From: Streptomyces sp. NRRL F-6492
GTDB lineage: Bacteria > Actinomycetota > Actinomycetes > Streptomycetales > Streptomycetaceae
NCBI RefSeq assembly: GCF_001280125.1
Contig: NZ_LGEG01000001.1
Coordinates: 124,001 to 188,000 of the forward strand
Direction: 5' to 3'
DNA: 64,000 nucleotides
How positions within the stretch are numbered: the stretch's first letter is position 1; each line of letters opens with the position of its first letter. Under the pieces are notes generated by a model. It was not told where the DNA came from, made no database searches, and was given only the letters and a program-made list of their open reading frames with translations. Positions 1-7,891 of the stretch are shown here, one piece after another. The position numbers and the translations under genes were made by a program.

Positions 1-115
1 GGTCGGTGGTGAGTTCCAGTCGCTCGGCGAGGTCTGCCACGCCGTCACGCGGCTGTGTCAGGAGGCCTCTGTAGACGGCCTCGGCGACGGAATCGAGACC
101 AAGCGACTTGAGCAC
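1..115 (-). CDS. LuxR-family regulator with TrmB-like N-terminus (5' part only)
   Basis: Only the first 38 codons are in the window; the gene runs off the left edge. The start is GTG, preceded by a strong GGGGGGAG ribosome-binding site at about 122-129. The N-terminus (MLKSLGLDSVAEAVYRGLL, then ...VADLAERLELT) matches the winged-helix, TrmB-like start of the large actinobacterial LuxR regulators that carry a C-terminal LuxR helix-turn-helix; that C-terminal part cannot be seen here. It is divergent from the small-protein gene at 267 and lies close to the secreted-peptide gene at 766, so it could be their regulator or sensor (inference). Confidence 0.7.
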   Translation of the reverse strand, partial: MLKSLGLDSVAEAVYRGLLTQPRDGVADLAERLELTTD

Positions 116-266
116 GGCGTATCTCCCCCCAGAGGCCTCGCAGTAAAGACCATCGCATCATCCCACGAGTGGCTCGTTTTACACAGTAAGGAGTCGTGGA
201 CTGTACCGGCCATTGCAGGAATGGGACTTACCGGTGCTCTTCTCCCCTGTTTGCCCTTTTGGGAAA

Positions 267-623
267 ATGCGAGGCGTGTATCTCGTTCACACCGAACTCC
301 TCAACAGGAAGGCGGAGTTGTGCATCCCCCGGAACCTCGTGGATCTCCTCCGCGCCCTGGCACGCCCCGACGACGGAGTGGAACACGTGGTCGTCCACCC
401 CCACCCGGAGCAGGGGGTGACGGTGGGCATCTACCTGCTGGCCGAACGCCTGATGGACGCGGAGGAGACGGCGGCGAGGCTGTGCGGACGCGCGGTGGCC
501 GAGGTCGGTCCGCTCCCGGGCTGGCGGGTCGGCCGCTCCGAGGCGCCGCTCCTCGCTCCGTACGGCCTCGACAGCTTCGACAGCTTCGACGGCTTCGGCC
601 GCCTCGAAGGCCTCGTGGAATGA
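267..623 (+). CDS. small protein of unknown function beside LuxR-type regulator
   Basis: 118 residues, beginning MRGVYLVHTELLNRKAEL. I do not recognise a family. There is no signal peptide or membrane segment. The central part reads like a compact alpha/beta fold (VEHVVVHPHPEQGVTVGIYLL, then an acidic helix DAEETAARLCGRAV). The C-terminal tail is low-complexity (DSFDSFDGF). The ATG at 267 has GGGA just upstream; an earlier in-frame ATG at 213 lacks a ribosome-binding site. It lies between the divergent LuxR/TrmB-type gene and a secreted-peptide gene, and the three look like a conserved-type accessory module. A role in presenting or responding to the peptide is a guess. Confidence 0.6.
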   Translation: MRGVYLVHTELLNRKAELCIPRNLVDLLRALARPDDGVEHVVVHPHPEQGVTVGIYLLAERLMDAEETAARLCGRAVAEVGPLPGWRVGRSEAPLLAPYGLDSFDSFDGFGRLEGLVE

Positions 624-765
624 CCCCGGGGACGCGCCCCGCTGACCGCTTCGGTCCAGGGCCCGTTCCGTCCACCGGAACTCTCTTCCGAAGCCGTTTC
701 CGCTTGGCGAAGCTTCTTCTCACAGAACGAACAAGCCACTCGCTTCGGAATGGATCCTTACATTG

Positions 766-906
766 ATGCGCTTCCGTCCCGCCCGCTGGGCCGCGATTGT
801 CCTGACGGCCCTTGCCCTCTTCACCCCCGCGATCGCCGCGTCCGGCGACACCACGGACTCCGTGGTCGCCGGCTCCCCCGCGCCGAACGACATGATCTGG
901 GGCTGA
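766..906 (+). CDS. 46-aa secreted peptide precursor ending NDMIWG
   Basis: A very short gene: basic n-region (MRFRPARW), hydrophobic core (AAIVLTALALFTPAIA) and an AIA-type signal peptidase I site. This leaves a mature peptide of about 22 residues (ASGDTTDSVV...NDMIWG). A modest purine-rich site (GGAATGGA) lies upstream. A hairpin follows 9 bases after the stop. The frame differs from the long overlapping open frame that starts at 750. The size, export signal and short tryptophan-containing C-terminus suit an extracellular signalling peptide, and it lies near a LuxR/TrmB-type regulator. The signalling function is inferred and nothing in the sequence proves expression. Confidence 0.6.
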   Translation: MRFRPARWAAIVLTALALFTPAIAASGDTTDSVVAGSPAPNDMIWG

Positions 907-914
907 TGTCCGCC

Positions 915-932
915 CCGACGCCAAGGCGTCGG
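915..932 (+). terminator. hairpin after peptide gene
   Basis: CCGACGCC-AA-GGCGTCGG is a perfect 8-bp inverted repeat starting 9 bases after the stop of the 46-residue peptide gene. It has no U-tract, as is usual for Streptomyces terminators. Confidence 0.55.
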
Positions 933-1051
933 ACCGGCGGTGCGGGAGGCGGGCGCCCGGAGTGCCCTTTCCAGAATGTGGGACGGCATCGAAGACGAAG
1001 GTCTTCGGTGCCGTTTCGGCTTTTCGGCGCGCGGTCACCGCACGCGGCGGA

Positions 1052-1351
1052 TCAGGAATCCCGCCGGACGCGACTCCGCTCCGTTTCGGGTGGGGCCGAC
1101 ACACCGATCAGACCGTCCAGACCGTCCAGACCGTCTAGCCCGTCCAGACCGGCCAGACCTGCCAGGATGTCCAGCCCGTCCAGCCCGTCCAGACCGGCCA
1201 GGACGTCACCCACCAGAACGGGCTCCCGGGCGGGACGCTCCGCCCCGGTCCGCTCGCACTCCGGGCAGAGGGCCATGCCGAGACTCGCCACCCACGCCCC
1301 GTACGGGACGCCGCAGAAGTCGCACTCCGTGCTCCGCCGACCCGCGACCAT
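1052..1351 (-). CDS. small zinc-ribbon-like protein with GLD repeats
   Basis: 99 residues. The N-terminal third carries two CxxC pairs (CDFC ... CPEC, about residues 9-31), a typical treble-clef or zinc-ribbon knuckle. The C-terminal half is a tandem run of LDG/GLD tripeptides encoded by a 9-bp DNA repeat. The ATG at 1351 has a strong GAGGGGGAGG ribosome-binding site 6 bases upstream. I do not recognise a named family. The repeats could vary in number between strains. A non-coding alternative is possible because the repeat opens several frames, but the cysteine spacing and the ribosome-binding site favour a real gene. Confidence 0.5.
   Translation of the reverse strand: MVAGRRSTECDFCGVPYGAWVASLGMALCPECERTGAERPAREPVLVGDVLAGLDGLDGLDILAGLAGLDGLDGLDGLDGLIGVSAPPETERSRVRRDS
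1108..1203. repeat. 9-bp tandem repeat (CAGACCGTC-like)
   Basis: About ten imperfect copies of a 9-base unit (CAGACCGTC, CAGCCCGTC, CAGACCGGC). They lie inside the minus-strand zinc-ribbon gene and encode its GLD repeats. The unit is a multiple of three, so copy-number change would keep the frame. Confidence 0.8.
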
Positions 1352-1571
1352 GCCCCGCCTCCCCCTCAGAGACGCCGTCACCTTTCCGGATCCTTCCCCG
1401 CCACCCGAAAAACGAACGAATGCTTACGGCCACGTCCGAACGGACCGAAAGCGTCACACGGGCCCCACGGGTGTCCCACGGGCGGCTCGAATCCGACCCT
1501 CCGCCCCTTTTCCTCCACTCATATGTGCGGCTCCTCGCACGCCCGTGCACGAGGTGCGGAAGAATGGTGCG

Positions 1572-2462
1572 GTGACCTCTCCCCGTTCTCCGCGGCCCCC
1601 GCGGTCCCCGCGCCCCTCCGCCCCGGTGCCCCGGCTGATCGCCACCGACCTCGACGGCACGCTGCTCCGCGACGACAAGACCGTCTCGGAGCGCACGGTC
1701 GCCGCCCTCGCCGCGGCCGAGCGGGCCGGGATCGAGGTCTTCTTCGTCACCGGCCGCCCCGCCCGCTGGATGGACGTCGTCAGCGCGCACGTCCACGGAC
1801 ACGGCATGGCGATCTGCGCCAACGGCGCCGCCGTCGTCGACCTCCACTCCGGAGGCACCTTCCTGGAGGTCCGCCCGCTGGAGCGGCCGGTCGCCCTCGA
1901 CGTCGTCGAGGCCCTGCGCGCCGCCGCGCCCGGGGCCTCCTTCGCCGTGGAGCTCACCACCGGCATCCACTACGAACCGCACTACCCGCCCTTCTTCCTC
2001 GACCCCGGGGCCACCGTCGCCACCGCCGAGAAGCTCCTCTTCGAGGAGGAGGCCGGTGCGGCGGCCCCCGTGCTCAAGCTGCTCGCCCAGCACCCGGAGC
2101 TGGACCCCGACGCGTTCCTCGCGGTGGCCAGGACGGCCGCGGGCGACCGGGCCGCCTTCACCCGGTCCAGCCCCACCGCCCTCATCGAGATCAGCGGGCT
2201 CGGCGTCTCCAAGGCCTCCACCCTCGCCCTGTGCTGCGCCGAGCGCGGCATCACGGCCGAGGAGGTCGTCGCCTTCGGGGACATGCCGAACGACATCGAG
2301 ATGCTCACCTGGGCGGGCCGCTCGTACGCGATGGGCAACGCCCACCCGGACGTGTTCACCGCCGCCTCCGACCGTACGACGGGCAACAACGAGGACGGCG
2401 TGGCCGTCGTCATCGAGCAGCTCGTCGCCGAGGCCCTCGCCGGAACCACGGGCCCGAACTAG
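1572..2462 (+). CDS. HAD-superfamily (Cof-type) hydrolase
   Basis: 296 residues. Motif I is DLDGTLL with Asp26 and Asp28, motif II lies in FFVTGRP, the conserved lysine is near 212 (VSKASTL), and motif IV is GDMPND at about 237. This is a complete catalytic set for a Mg-dependent phosphatase of the Cof/YbiV subgroup, which acts on small phosphorylated metabolites; the substrate cannot be told from sequence. The GTG at 1572 was chosen because the family core begins about 20 residues later; its ribosome-binding site is weak. The last codons fall inside an 18-bp tandem repeat, so the C-terminus may vary between strains. It converges on the GAF kinase gene. Confidence 0.85.
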   Translation: MTSPRSPRPPRSPRPSAPVPRLIATDLDGTLLRDDKTVSERTVAALAAAERAGIEVFFVTGRPARWMDVVSAHVHGHGMAICANGAAVVDLHSGGTFLEVRPLERPVALDVVEALRAAAPGASFAVELTTGIHYEPHYPPFFLDPGATVATAEKLLFEEEAGAAAPVLKLLAQHPELDPDAFLAVARTAAGDRAAFTRSSPTALIEISGLGVSKASTLALCCAERGITAEEVVAFGDMPNDIEMLTWAGRSYAMGNAHPDVFTAASDRTTGNNEDGVAVVIEQLVAEALAGTTGPN

Positions 2463-2535
2463 CCACGGAACCGCGGGCCCGAACCGGACCCGTGACCCGG
2501 AACCACGGGCCCGAACCGGAACCGCGGGCCCGAAC
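2442..2535. repeat. four copies of an 18-bp GC-rich repeat
   Basis: GGAACC(A/G)CGGGCCCGAAC occurs at 2442, 2467, 2499 and 2518. The first copy encodes the C-terminus of the HAD hydrolase and the rest fill the gap to the convergent kinase gene. Each copy contains the palindrome CGGGCCCG, so the array could fold and may act as a terminator for both genes. Confidence 0.75.
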
Positions 2536-2544
2536 CGGACACCG

Positions 2545-4257
2545 CTACAGCGGCGCCTCCCACACCACCGTGGTCCCCCCGCCGCCGTCCCCGAGCCCCG
2601 GCCCGCACCGGCTCGCGCCGCCCAGGGACTCCGCCCGGCGCCTCAGGTTGCGCAGACCGCTGCGCCGCCCGCCCGCCGGGATGCCGACGCCGTCGTCGGC
2701 GACCGACAGGCGCACCCCGGCGGAGCCGTCGGGCAGGGTGACGCCGGCGTCGACGACCACCTCGATCCGGCTCGCGTCGGCGTGCCGGAACGCGTTGGAG
2801 AGCGCCTCGCGCAGCGCGGCGATGAGGTTCTTGCCGGTGAGTTCGCCGACCGTCGAGTCGATCGCGCCGAGGAAGCGGTGGGCGGGCTTGAAGCCGAGCG
2901 GCACGGCCGCCATGTTGATCTCCCGCAGGACCCGGGTGCGCAGCCCCGACGGGGCCTCCGCGGGTCCCTGCTGGAGCGCGAAGATCGCCGTACGGATCTC
3001 CTGGATGGTCACGTCCAGCTCGTCCACGGCCTTGCCCACGCCCTCGCGCACGGCCGGCACGATCGACCTGCGCTGGGCGCTCTCCAGCATCATGCCGGTG
3101 GCGAAGAGCCGCTGGATGACCAGGTCGTGCAGGTCACGGGCGATCCGGTCGCGGTCCTCGTAGACGGCGAGGCGCTCCCGGTCCCGCTGTGCGTCGGCCA
3201 TCATCAGGGCGAGCGCCGCCTGCGAGGCGAACTGGGTGGCGAGCGTCCGCTCCGTCTCCGTGAACGGGCGGCCGTCCCGTACGCGCGGCATGGCGAGCGC
3301 CCCGAGCACCCGCCCGCCGCTCTGCAGCGGAAGGATCATGCTCGGCCCGTACGTCGAGGTCAGCGGGCTGGTCATGCGCGGGTCCGAGGAGGCGTCCGGG
3401 ACGAAGACCGCCTCGCCCTCGAACAGCTGCCGCACCACGTCGCTCTCGGGCGGGACCACCACGCCCAGCCACTTCGTGGACCGGGGCGAGGAGACCGCGA
3501 CGACCTCCAGGCCGCCCTCCTCGGCGGGGAGCAGCACGATGCCGGCGTCCGCGTCGGCGAGCCGGCGGGCCTGTTCGGCGACGACCGTGAGGGCGTCGTC
3601 GGCGTCGCCGCCGGAGAGCAGGGCGGTGGTGACGGCGACCGAGCCGTCGATCCACCGTTCGCGCTGCCGGGCGGCCTCGTACAGGCGGGCGTTGCCGATG
3701 GCGATGCCCGCCTCGGTGGCGAGCACCCGGACCATGTGCACGTCGTAGTCGTTGAAGTCGTCCCCGCCGCGCTTCTCCGCGAGGTACAGGTTGCCGAAGA
3801 TCTCGCCCTGGACCCGGATGGGGACGCCGAGGAAGGTCCGCATCGGCGGGTGGCCGGGCGGGAAGCCCGCCGCGCGCGGGTCCTTCGAGAGGTCGGCGAG
3901 GCGGATGGTCTGCGGGTCGCGGATCAGCGCGCCGAGCAGCCCCGCGTGGCCGTCGGGGCGGCGCCCGATCCGGCGGGCCGTGTCCTCGTCGACGCCGAAG
4001 GTGACGAAGTCGGAGAGGCCGTCGCCGTCGTCGTCGACGACGCCGATCGCCGCGTAGCGGGCGCCGGCGAGTTCGGCGGCGGTCTCGCAGATGCGGTCGA
4101 GGGTGGAGTGGAGTTCGAGCCCGGTGCCGACCGAGCGCATGGCCTCCAGGAGCTGCGGTACGCGGGCGGTGAGCTCCGTGGACAGCCCCTGGAGGCTGCG
4201 GGTGGCCCGGGTGGCGGCTTCCAGGGGGTCCGGGGCGCCGGACTCGGTGGCGGTCAT
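2545..4257 (-). CDS. two-GAF sensor histidine kinase, DevS/DosS-like
   Basis: 570 residues, cytosolic. Two GAF domains (about 45-195 and 210-370) are followed by a HisKA_3 dimerisation helix with the phospho-acceptor motif RDLHDLVIQRLFATG (His near 380) and a C-terminal HATPase domain (DDGVGI, GLRNLRRRAE). The GAF-A segment HPPMRTFLGVPIRV and the overall plan match mycobacterial DevS/DosS and related Streptomyces kinases. Heme or redox sensing is therefore plausible but not shown. No response-regulator gene is adjacent. A TAGGCT -10-like element about 8 bases before the ATG suggests a leaderless or nearly leaderless transcript. It lies just downstream of the cytochrome bd genes on the same strand, which fits a respiratory role (inference). 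Confidence 0.85.
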   Translation of the reverse strand: MTATESGAPDPLEAATRATRSLQGLSTELTARVPQLLEAMRSVGTGLELHSTLDRICETAAELAGARYAAIGVVDDDGDGLSDFVTFGVDEDTARRIGRRPDGHAGLLGALIRDPQTIRLADLSKDPRAAGFPPGHPPMRTFLGVPIRVQGEIFGNLYLAEKRGGDDFNDYDVHMVRVLATEAGIAIGNARLYEAARQRERWIDGSVAVTTALLSGGDADDALTVVAEQARRLADADAGIVLLPAEEGGLEVVAVSSPRSTKWLGVVVPPESDVVRQLFEGEAVFVPDASSDPRMTSPLTSTYGPSMILPLQSGGRVLGALAMPRVRDGRPFTETERTLATQFASQAALALMMADAQRDRERLAVYEDRDRIARDLHDLVIQRLFATGMMLESAQRRSIVPAVREGVGKAVDELDVTIQEIRTAIFALQQGPAEAPSGLRTRVLREINMAAVPLGFKPAHRFLGAIDSTVGELTGKNLIAALREALSNAFRHADASRIEVVVDAGVTLPDGSAGVRLSVADDGVGIPAGGRRSGLRNLRRRAESLGGASRCGPGLGDGGGGTTVVWEAPL

Positions 4258-4280
4258 GCCTTGAGCCTAGTAAGTCCTAT

Positions 4281-7200
4281 TTAGCGAGAAAAGTCGGCCG
4301 CCCCGGTCGTCGCGGCGACGGCGAGCAGATCCGTCGCCCTCTCCTGCTCCAGCATCCGGCGCAGCGGCCCGTCCTCCGCCGCGAGCTCGGCGTACGGCCC
4401 GCGCTGCACGGTCCGGCCCCCGTCCAGGACGATCACCTCGTCGACGGCGTCCAGGCCGTGCAGCCGGTGGGTGATGAGGACGGTGGTGCGGCCCTCGGTG
4501 GCCCGCAGCAGGTCGTCGGTGAGCGCGTCGGCGGTGGCGAGGTCCAGGTGCTCGGCCGGCTCGTCGAGGACGAGGACCGGGAAGTCGGCCAGCAGGGCCC
4601 GCGCGAGCGCGAGCCGCTGGCGCTGGCCGCCGGAGAGCCGCGCGCCGTGCTCGCCCACGAGGGTGTCGAGCCCGTCGGGCAGCCCGTCCACCCAGTCGAG
4701 CAGCCGGGCCCGGCGCAGCGCCTCGCGCAGCTCCGCGTCGTCCGCGCCGACCTTGGCGAGCCGCAGGTTCTCGCGCACGGAGCTGTCGAAGAGGTGCGCG
4801 TCCTGGGCGCACAGGCCGACCAGGCGCCGCACCGCGTCCCCGTCCAGCTCCCAGGCGGGCACGCCGCCGAGCCGGTACATGCCGTACTCCACGTCCAGGA
4901 ACCGCAGCAGCACCTGGGCGAGCGTGGTCTTGCCGGAGCCGGAGGCGCCGACGACGGCGACCCGGCGCCCGGCCTCCAGGGTGAGCCCGAAGCCGGTGAG
5001 CGCCGGACGCTCCTGTCCGGCGTGCCGGGCGGCCAGCCCGGACAGTTCGAGCGGGAACGGGCCCGCCGGGGGAGCGGCGGGCGTCCGCGGCTCGTGTACG
5101 GGCACGGCGGCGTCGAGCACGTCGAAGACCCGCTCGGCACTGTGCTTGACGCGCTGCCGGTACTGGACGGCGAGCGGAAGACCGGTCACGGCCTCGAAGG
5201 CGGCGAGCGGCGTCAGGACGACCACGGCGAGGGACACGCCGTCGAGCCGCCCCTCCCGTACGGCCTGGACGCCGACGAACGCGGCGGCCGCGACCGTCAG
5301 GCCGCAGACCAGGGCGGAGAGCCCGGCCCCGAGCGCGGCGGCGGCGGCCTGCCGGGAGGCGATGCCGGTGAGGGCGAGGTCGGCCTCCCGGGCCCTTTCG
5401 GTACGGCTCCGCAGCGCGCCGGCCACCGTCAGCTCGGCGCAGCCGCGCAGCAGGTCGGCCACGGTGGTCGCCAGGGCGCCGCGCGCGGGGGCGAGCCGTC
5501 GTTCGGCCCGGCGGGCGAGGGCCCCGCCGGCCGCCGGTACGGCGATCCCCGCGACCAGCAGGCCCACGGCGAGGACGGCCCCGGCCTCGGGCAGCAGCCA
5601 GGCCGTGAATCCGGCGGCTCCGACGCCCACGACGAGCGCGGCGCCCACCGGGAGCAGCCAGCGCAGCCAGTAGTCCTGGAGCGCGTCGACGTCCTGGACG
5701 AGCCGGGAGAGCAGGTCTCCGCGCCGGGTGCGGCCGAGACCGGCCGGAGCGATCCGCTCCAGCCGGCGGTAGACGGAGACCCGCAGGTCGGCGAGCATCC
5801 GCAGGACGGCGTCGTGCGAGACGAGCCGTTCGGCGTAACGGAAGACGGCCCGGCCGATGCCGAAGGCGCGCGTGGCGGTGACCGCCATCATCAGATGGAG
5901 GACGGGGGGCTGTTCGGAGGCCCGGGAGATGAGCCAGCCGGACACGGCCATGAGCCCGACGGCGGACCCGAGGGCGAGGCTTCCGAGCAGCAGCGCGAGC
6001 GCCATCCGCCCCTTGAGCTCCCCGGCCATGTCCCGGACCCGCCGCAGCACGTGGCGCGGGGCCGTGGTGCCGGGGACGCTTCCGTCCTCTGCGGCCGCGC
6101 CGACGGTGAAGGCCGTCTCGGCCGCACCGGTCGTGGCCGCCGTCCCGGACCGGACCACCGCCTCGGCCGTGCCGGGCGCCCCGCCGACCGGCGCCGACAC
6201 CGGCACCGGCGATGTCCCGGTGTCCGTTCCCAGGCTCACCACCCGGTCCGCCACCGCGAGCAGTGCCGGGCGGTGGACCACGAGCAGGACCGTCCGGCCG
6301 GCCGCGAGGCGCCGGACCGCGTCGACCACGCCCGCCTCCGTCTCGCCGTCGAGCGCGGCCGTGGGCTCGTCGAGCAGCAGCAGGGGCCGGTCGGCCAGGA
6401 ACGCGCGGGCGAGCGCGAGCCGTTGCCGCTGCCCGGCCGAGAGCCCGGTGCCGTCCTCGCCGAGCGGGGTGTCGAGCCCGCCCGGCAGCTCCGCGACGAA
6501 CCCGTCGGCGCCCGCGTCCCGCAGGGCCTCCCGTACCGCCGCGTCGGAGGCGTCCGGGCGGGCGAGCCGTACGTTCTCGGCGATCGTCCCCGCGAAGAGG
6601 TACGGGCGTTGCGGCACCCAGGCGATCCGCGACCGCCAGGCCTCCGGGTCGAGCCCCGCGAGGTCCTCGCCGCCGATCCGGACGGTGCCGCCCGGTTCCG
6701 GAGCCGTGAACCCGAGGACCACGTCGAGCAGCGTCGACTTCCCCGAGCCGCTCGGCCCGACCAGGGCCACCGTCTCGCCCGGCTCGACCGTCAGCGTCGC
6801 CGCGTCGAGCGAGGGCTCGGCGCGCCCCGCGTGCCGCACCGTCACGGCGTCCAGTTCGAGGCGCGCGGAGTCCGGGACCGCGCCCGTCCCCCCGTCCCGT
6901 ACCGGCCGCTCCAGGACGTCGAAGATCTCCTCCGCCGCCGCGAGCCCCTCCGCCGCCGCGTGGTACTGCGCTCCCACCTGCCGCAGCGGGAGGTACGCCT
7001 CGGGCGCCAGGATCAGGATGACGAGCCCGGTGTAGAGGTCGAGGTCGCCGTGGACCAGGCGCATGCCGATGGTCACGGCGACGAGGGCGACCGACAGGGT
7101 GGCGAGGAGTTCGAGGGCGAAGGAGGAGAGGAAGGCGATCCGCAGCGTGCGCATCGTCGCCTGCCGGTACGCGGAGGTGATCGCGCGGATCGACTCGGCC

Positions 7201-7865
7201 TGGGCCTTCGCCCGGCCGAAGATCTTGAGGGTGGGAAGACCGGCCGCCACGTCCAGGAAGTGGCCGGAGAGCCGCGAGAGCAGCTTCCACTGCCGGTCCG
7301 TCCGGGCCTGGGTGTACCAGCCGATGAGGATCATGAAGAGCGGGATGAGCGGCAGCGTGACGACGATGATCGCCGCCGAGACCCAGTCCTCGGTGACGAT
7401 CCGGGCCAGGACCGCCACCGGTACGACCACCGCGAGGCCCAGCTGGGGCAGGTAGCGGGCGAAGTAGTCGTCGAGCGCGTCCACGCCCCGCGTCGCGAGG
7501 GCGATCAGCGAACCGGTCCGCTGTCCGCCGAGCCATCCCGGCCCGAGCGCGGCGGCGCGGCCGAGGAGCCGCCCCCGGAGTTCGGACTTGACCGCCGCGC
7601 TCGCCCGGTGGGCGGCGAGTTCGGTCAGCCAGGAGACCAGCCCCCGCGCCACCGCCACTCCGGCGAGCAGCAGCAGGGGCGTGGCCAGGGCGGAGACCGA
7701 CCGGCCCTCCTTGAAGGAGCCCACCACGATCTCGGCGACGAGCATCGCCTGGGCGACGACCAGCACCGCCCCGACGAGGCCGAGCACGACCACCGCGATC
7801 AGGAAGAGACGGGTGGCCCGGGCGTACCGGAGCAGACGCGGGTCGATCGGTTTCACGTGAAACAT
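4281..7865 (-). CDS. cydDC: fused thiol-reductant ABC exporter CydDC
   Basis: 1194 residues holding two complete ABC half-transporters in one chain. The CydD-like half has six membrane segments, Walker A GPSGSGKST at about 365 and signature LSAGQRQR at about 471. The CydC-like half has Walker A GASGSGKTT at about 970 and signature LSGGQRQR at about 1073. In Escherichia coli the separate CydD and CydC export cysteine/glutathione and are needed for cytochrome bd assembly; actinomycetes often fuse them. The start ATG at 7865 (MFHVKPID) follows GAGAAGGGG and is embedded in a parS site; GTG at 7856 (MKPID) is an alternative with better spacing. It lies 26 bases downstream of cydB in the same operon. 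Confidence 0.93.
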   Translation of the reverse strand: MFHVKPIDPRLLRYARATRLFLIAVVVLGLVGAVLVVAQAMLVAEIVVGSFKEGRSVSALATPLLLLAGVAVARGLVSWLTELAAHRASAAVKSELRGRLLGRAAALGPGWLGGQRTGSLIALATRGVDALDDYFARYLPQLGLAVVVPVAVLARIVTEDWVSAAIIVVTLPLIPLFMILIGWYTQARTDRQWKLLSRLSGHFLDVAAGLPTLKIFGRAKAQAESIRAITSAYRQATMRTLRIAFLSSFALELLATLSVALVAVTIGMRLVHGDLDLYTGLVILILAPEAYLPLRQVGAQYHAAAEGLAAAEEIFDVLERPVRDGGTGAVPDSARLELDAVTVRHAGRAEPSLDAATLTVEPGETVALVGPSGSGKSTLLDVVLGFTAPEPGGTVRIGGEDLAGLDPEAWRSRIAWVPQRPYLFAGTIAENVRLARPDASDAAVREALRDAGADGFVAELPGGLDTPLGEDGTGLSAGQRQRLALARAFLADRPLLLLDEPTAALDGETEAGVVDAVRRLAAGRTVLLVVHRPALLAVADRVVSLGTDTGTSPVPVSAPVGGAPGTAEAVVRSGTAATTGAAETAFTVGAAAEDGSVPGTTAPRHVLRRVRDMAGELKGRMALALLLGSLALGSAVGLMAVSGWLISRASEQPPVLHLMMAVTATRAFGIGRAVFRYAERLVSHDAVLRMLADLRVSVYRRLERIAPAGLGRTRRGDLLSRLVQDVDALQDYWLRWLLPVGAALVVGVGAAGFTAWLLPEAGAVLAVGLLVAGIAVPAAGGALARRAERRLAPARGALATTVADLLRGCAELTVAGALRSRTERAREADLALTGIASRQAAAAALGAGLSALVCGLTVAAAAFVGVQAVREGRLDGVSLAVVVLTPLAAFEAVTGLPLAVQYRQRVKHSAERVFDVLDAAVPVHEPRTPAAPPAGPFPLELSGLAARHAGQERPALTGFGLTLEAGRRVAVVGASGSGKTTLAQVLLRFLDVEYGMYRLGGVPAWELDGDAVRRLVGLCAQDAHLFDSSVRENLRLAKVGADDAELREALRRARLLDWVDGLPDGLDTLVGEHGARLSGGQRQRLALARALLADFPVLVLDEPAEHLDLATADALTDDLLRATEGRTTVLITHRLHGLDAVDEVIVLDGGRTVQRGPYAELAAEDGPLRRMLEQERATDLLAVAATTGAADFSR
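7850..7863. other. parS site at the cydDC start codon
   Basis: Perfect GTTTCACGTGAAAC. Its last bases overlap the cydDC start codon, so codons 1-5 (MFHVK) are the ParB-binding site. ParB occupancy could affect the leading part of the cydDC transcript. Confidence 0.93.
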
Positions 7866-7891
7866 GCCCCTTCTCTGAGCGCCGGCCGGCC

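Noticed and set aside
750..1571. N-terminal extension of the HAD hydrolase back to ATG 750
   Set aside because: This part is Arg/Pro/Ser low-complexity, overlaps the peptide gene and the zinc-ribbon gene, and the HAD fold begins only after 1572.
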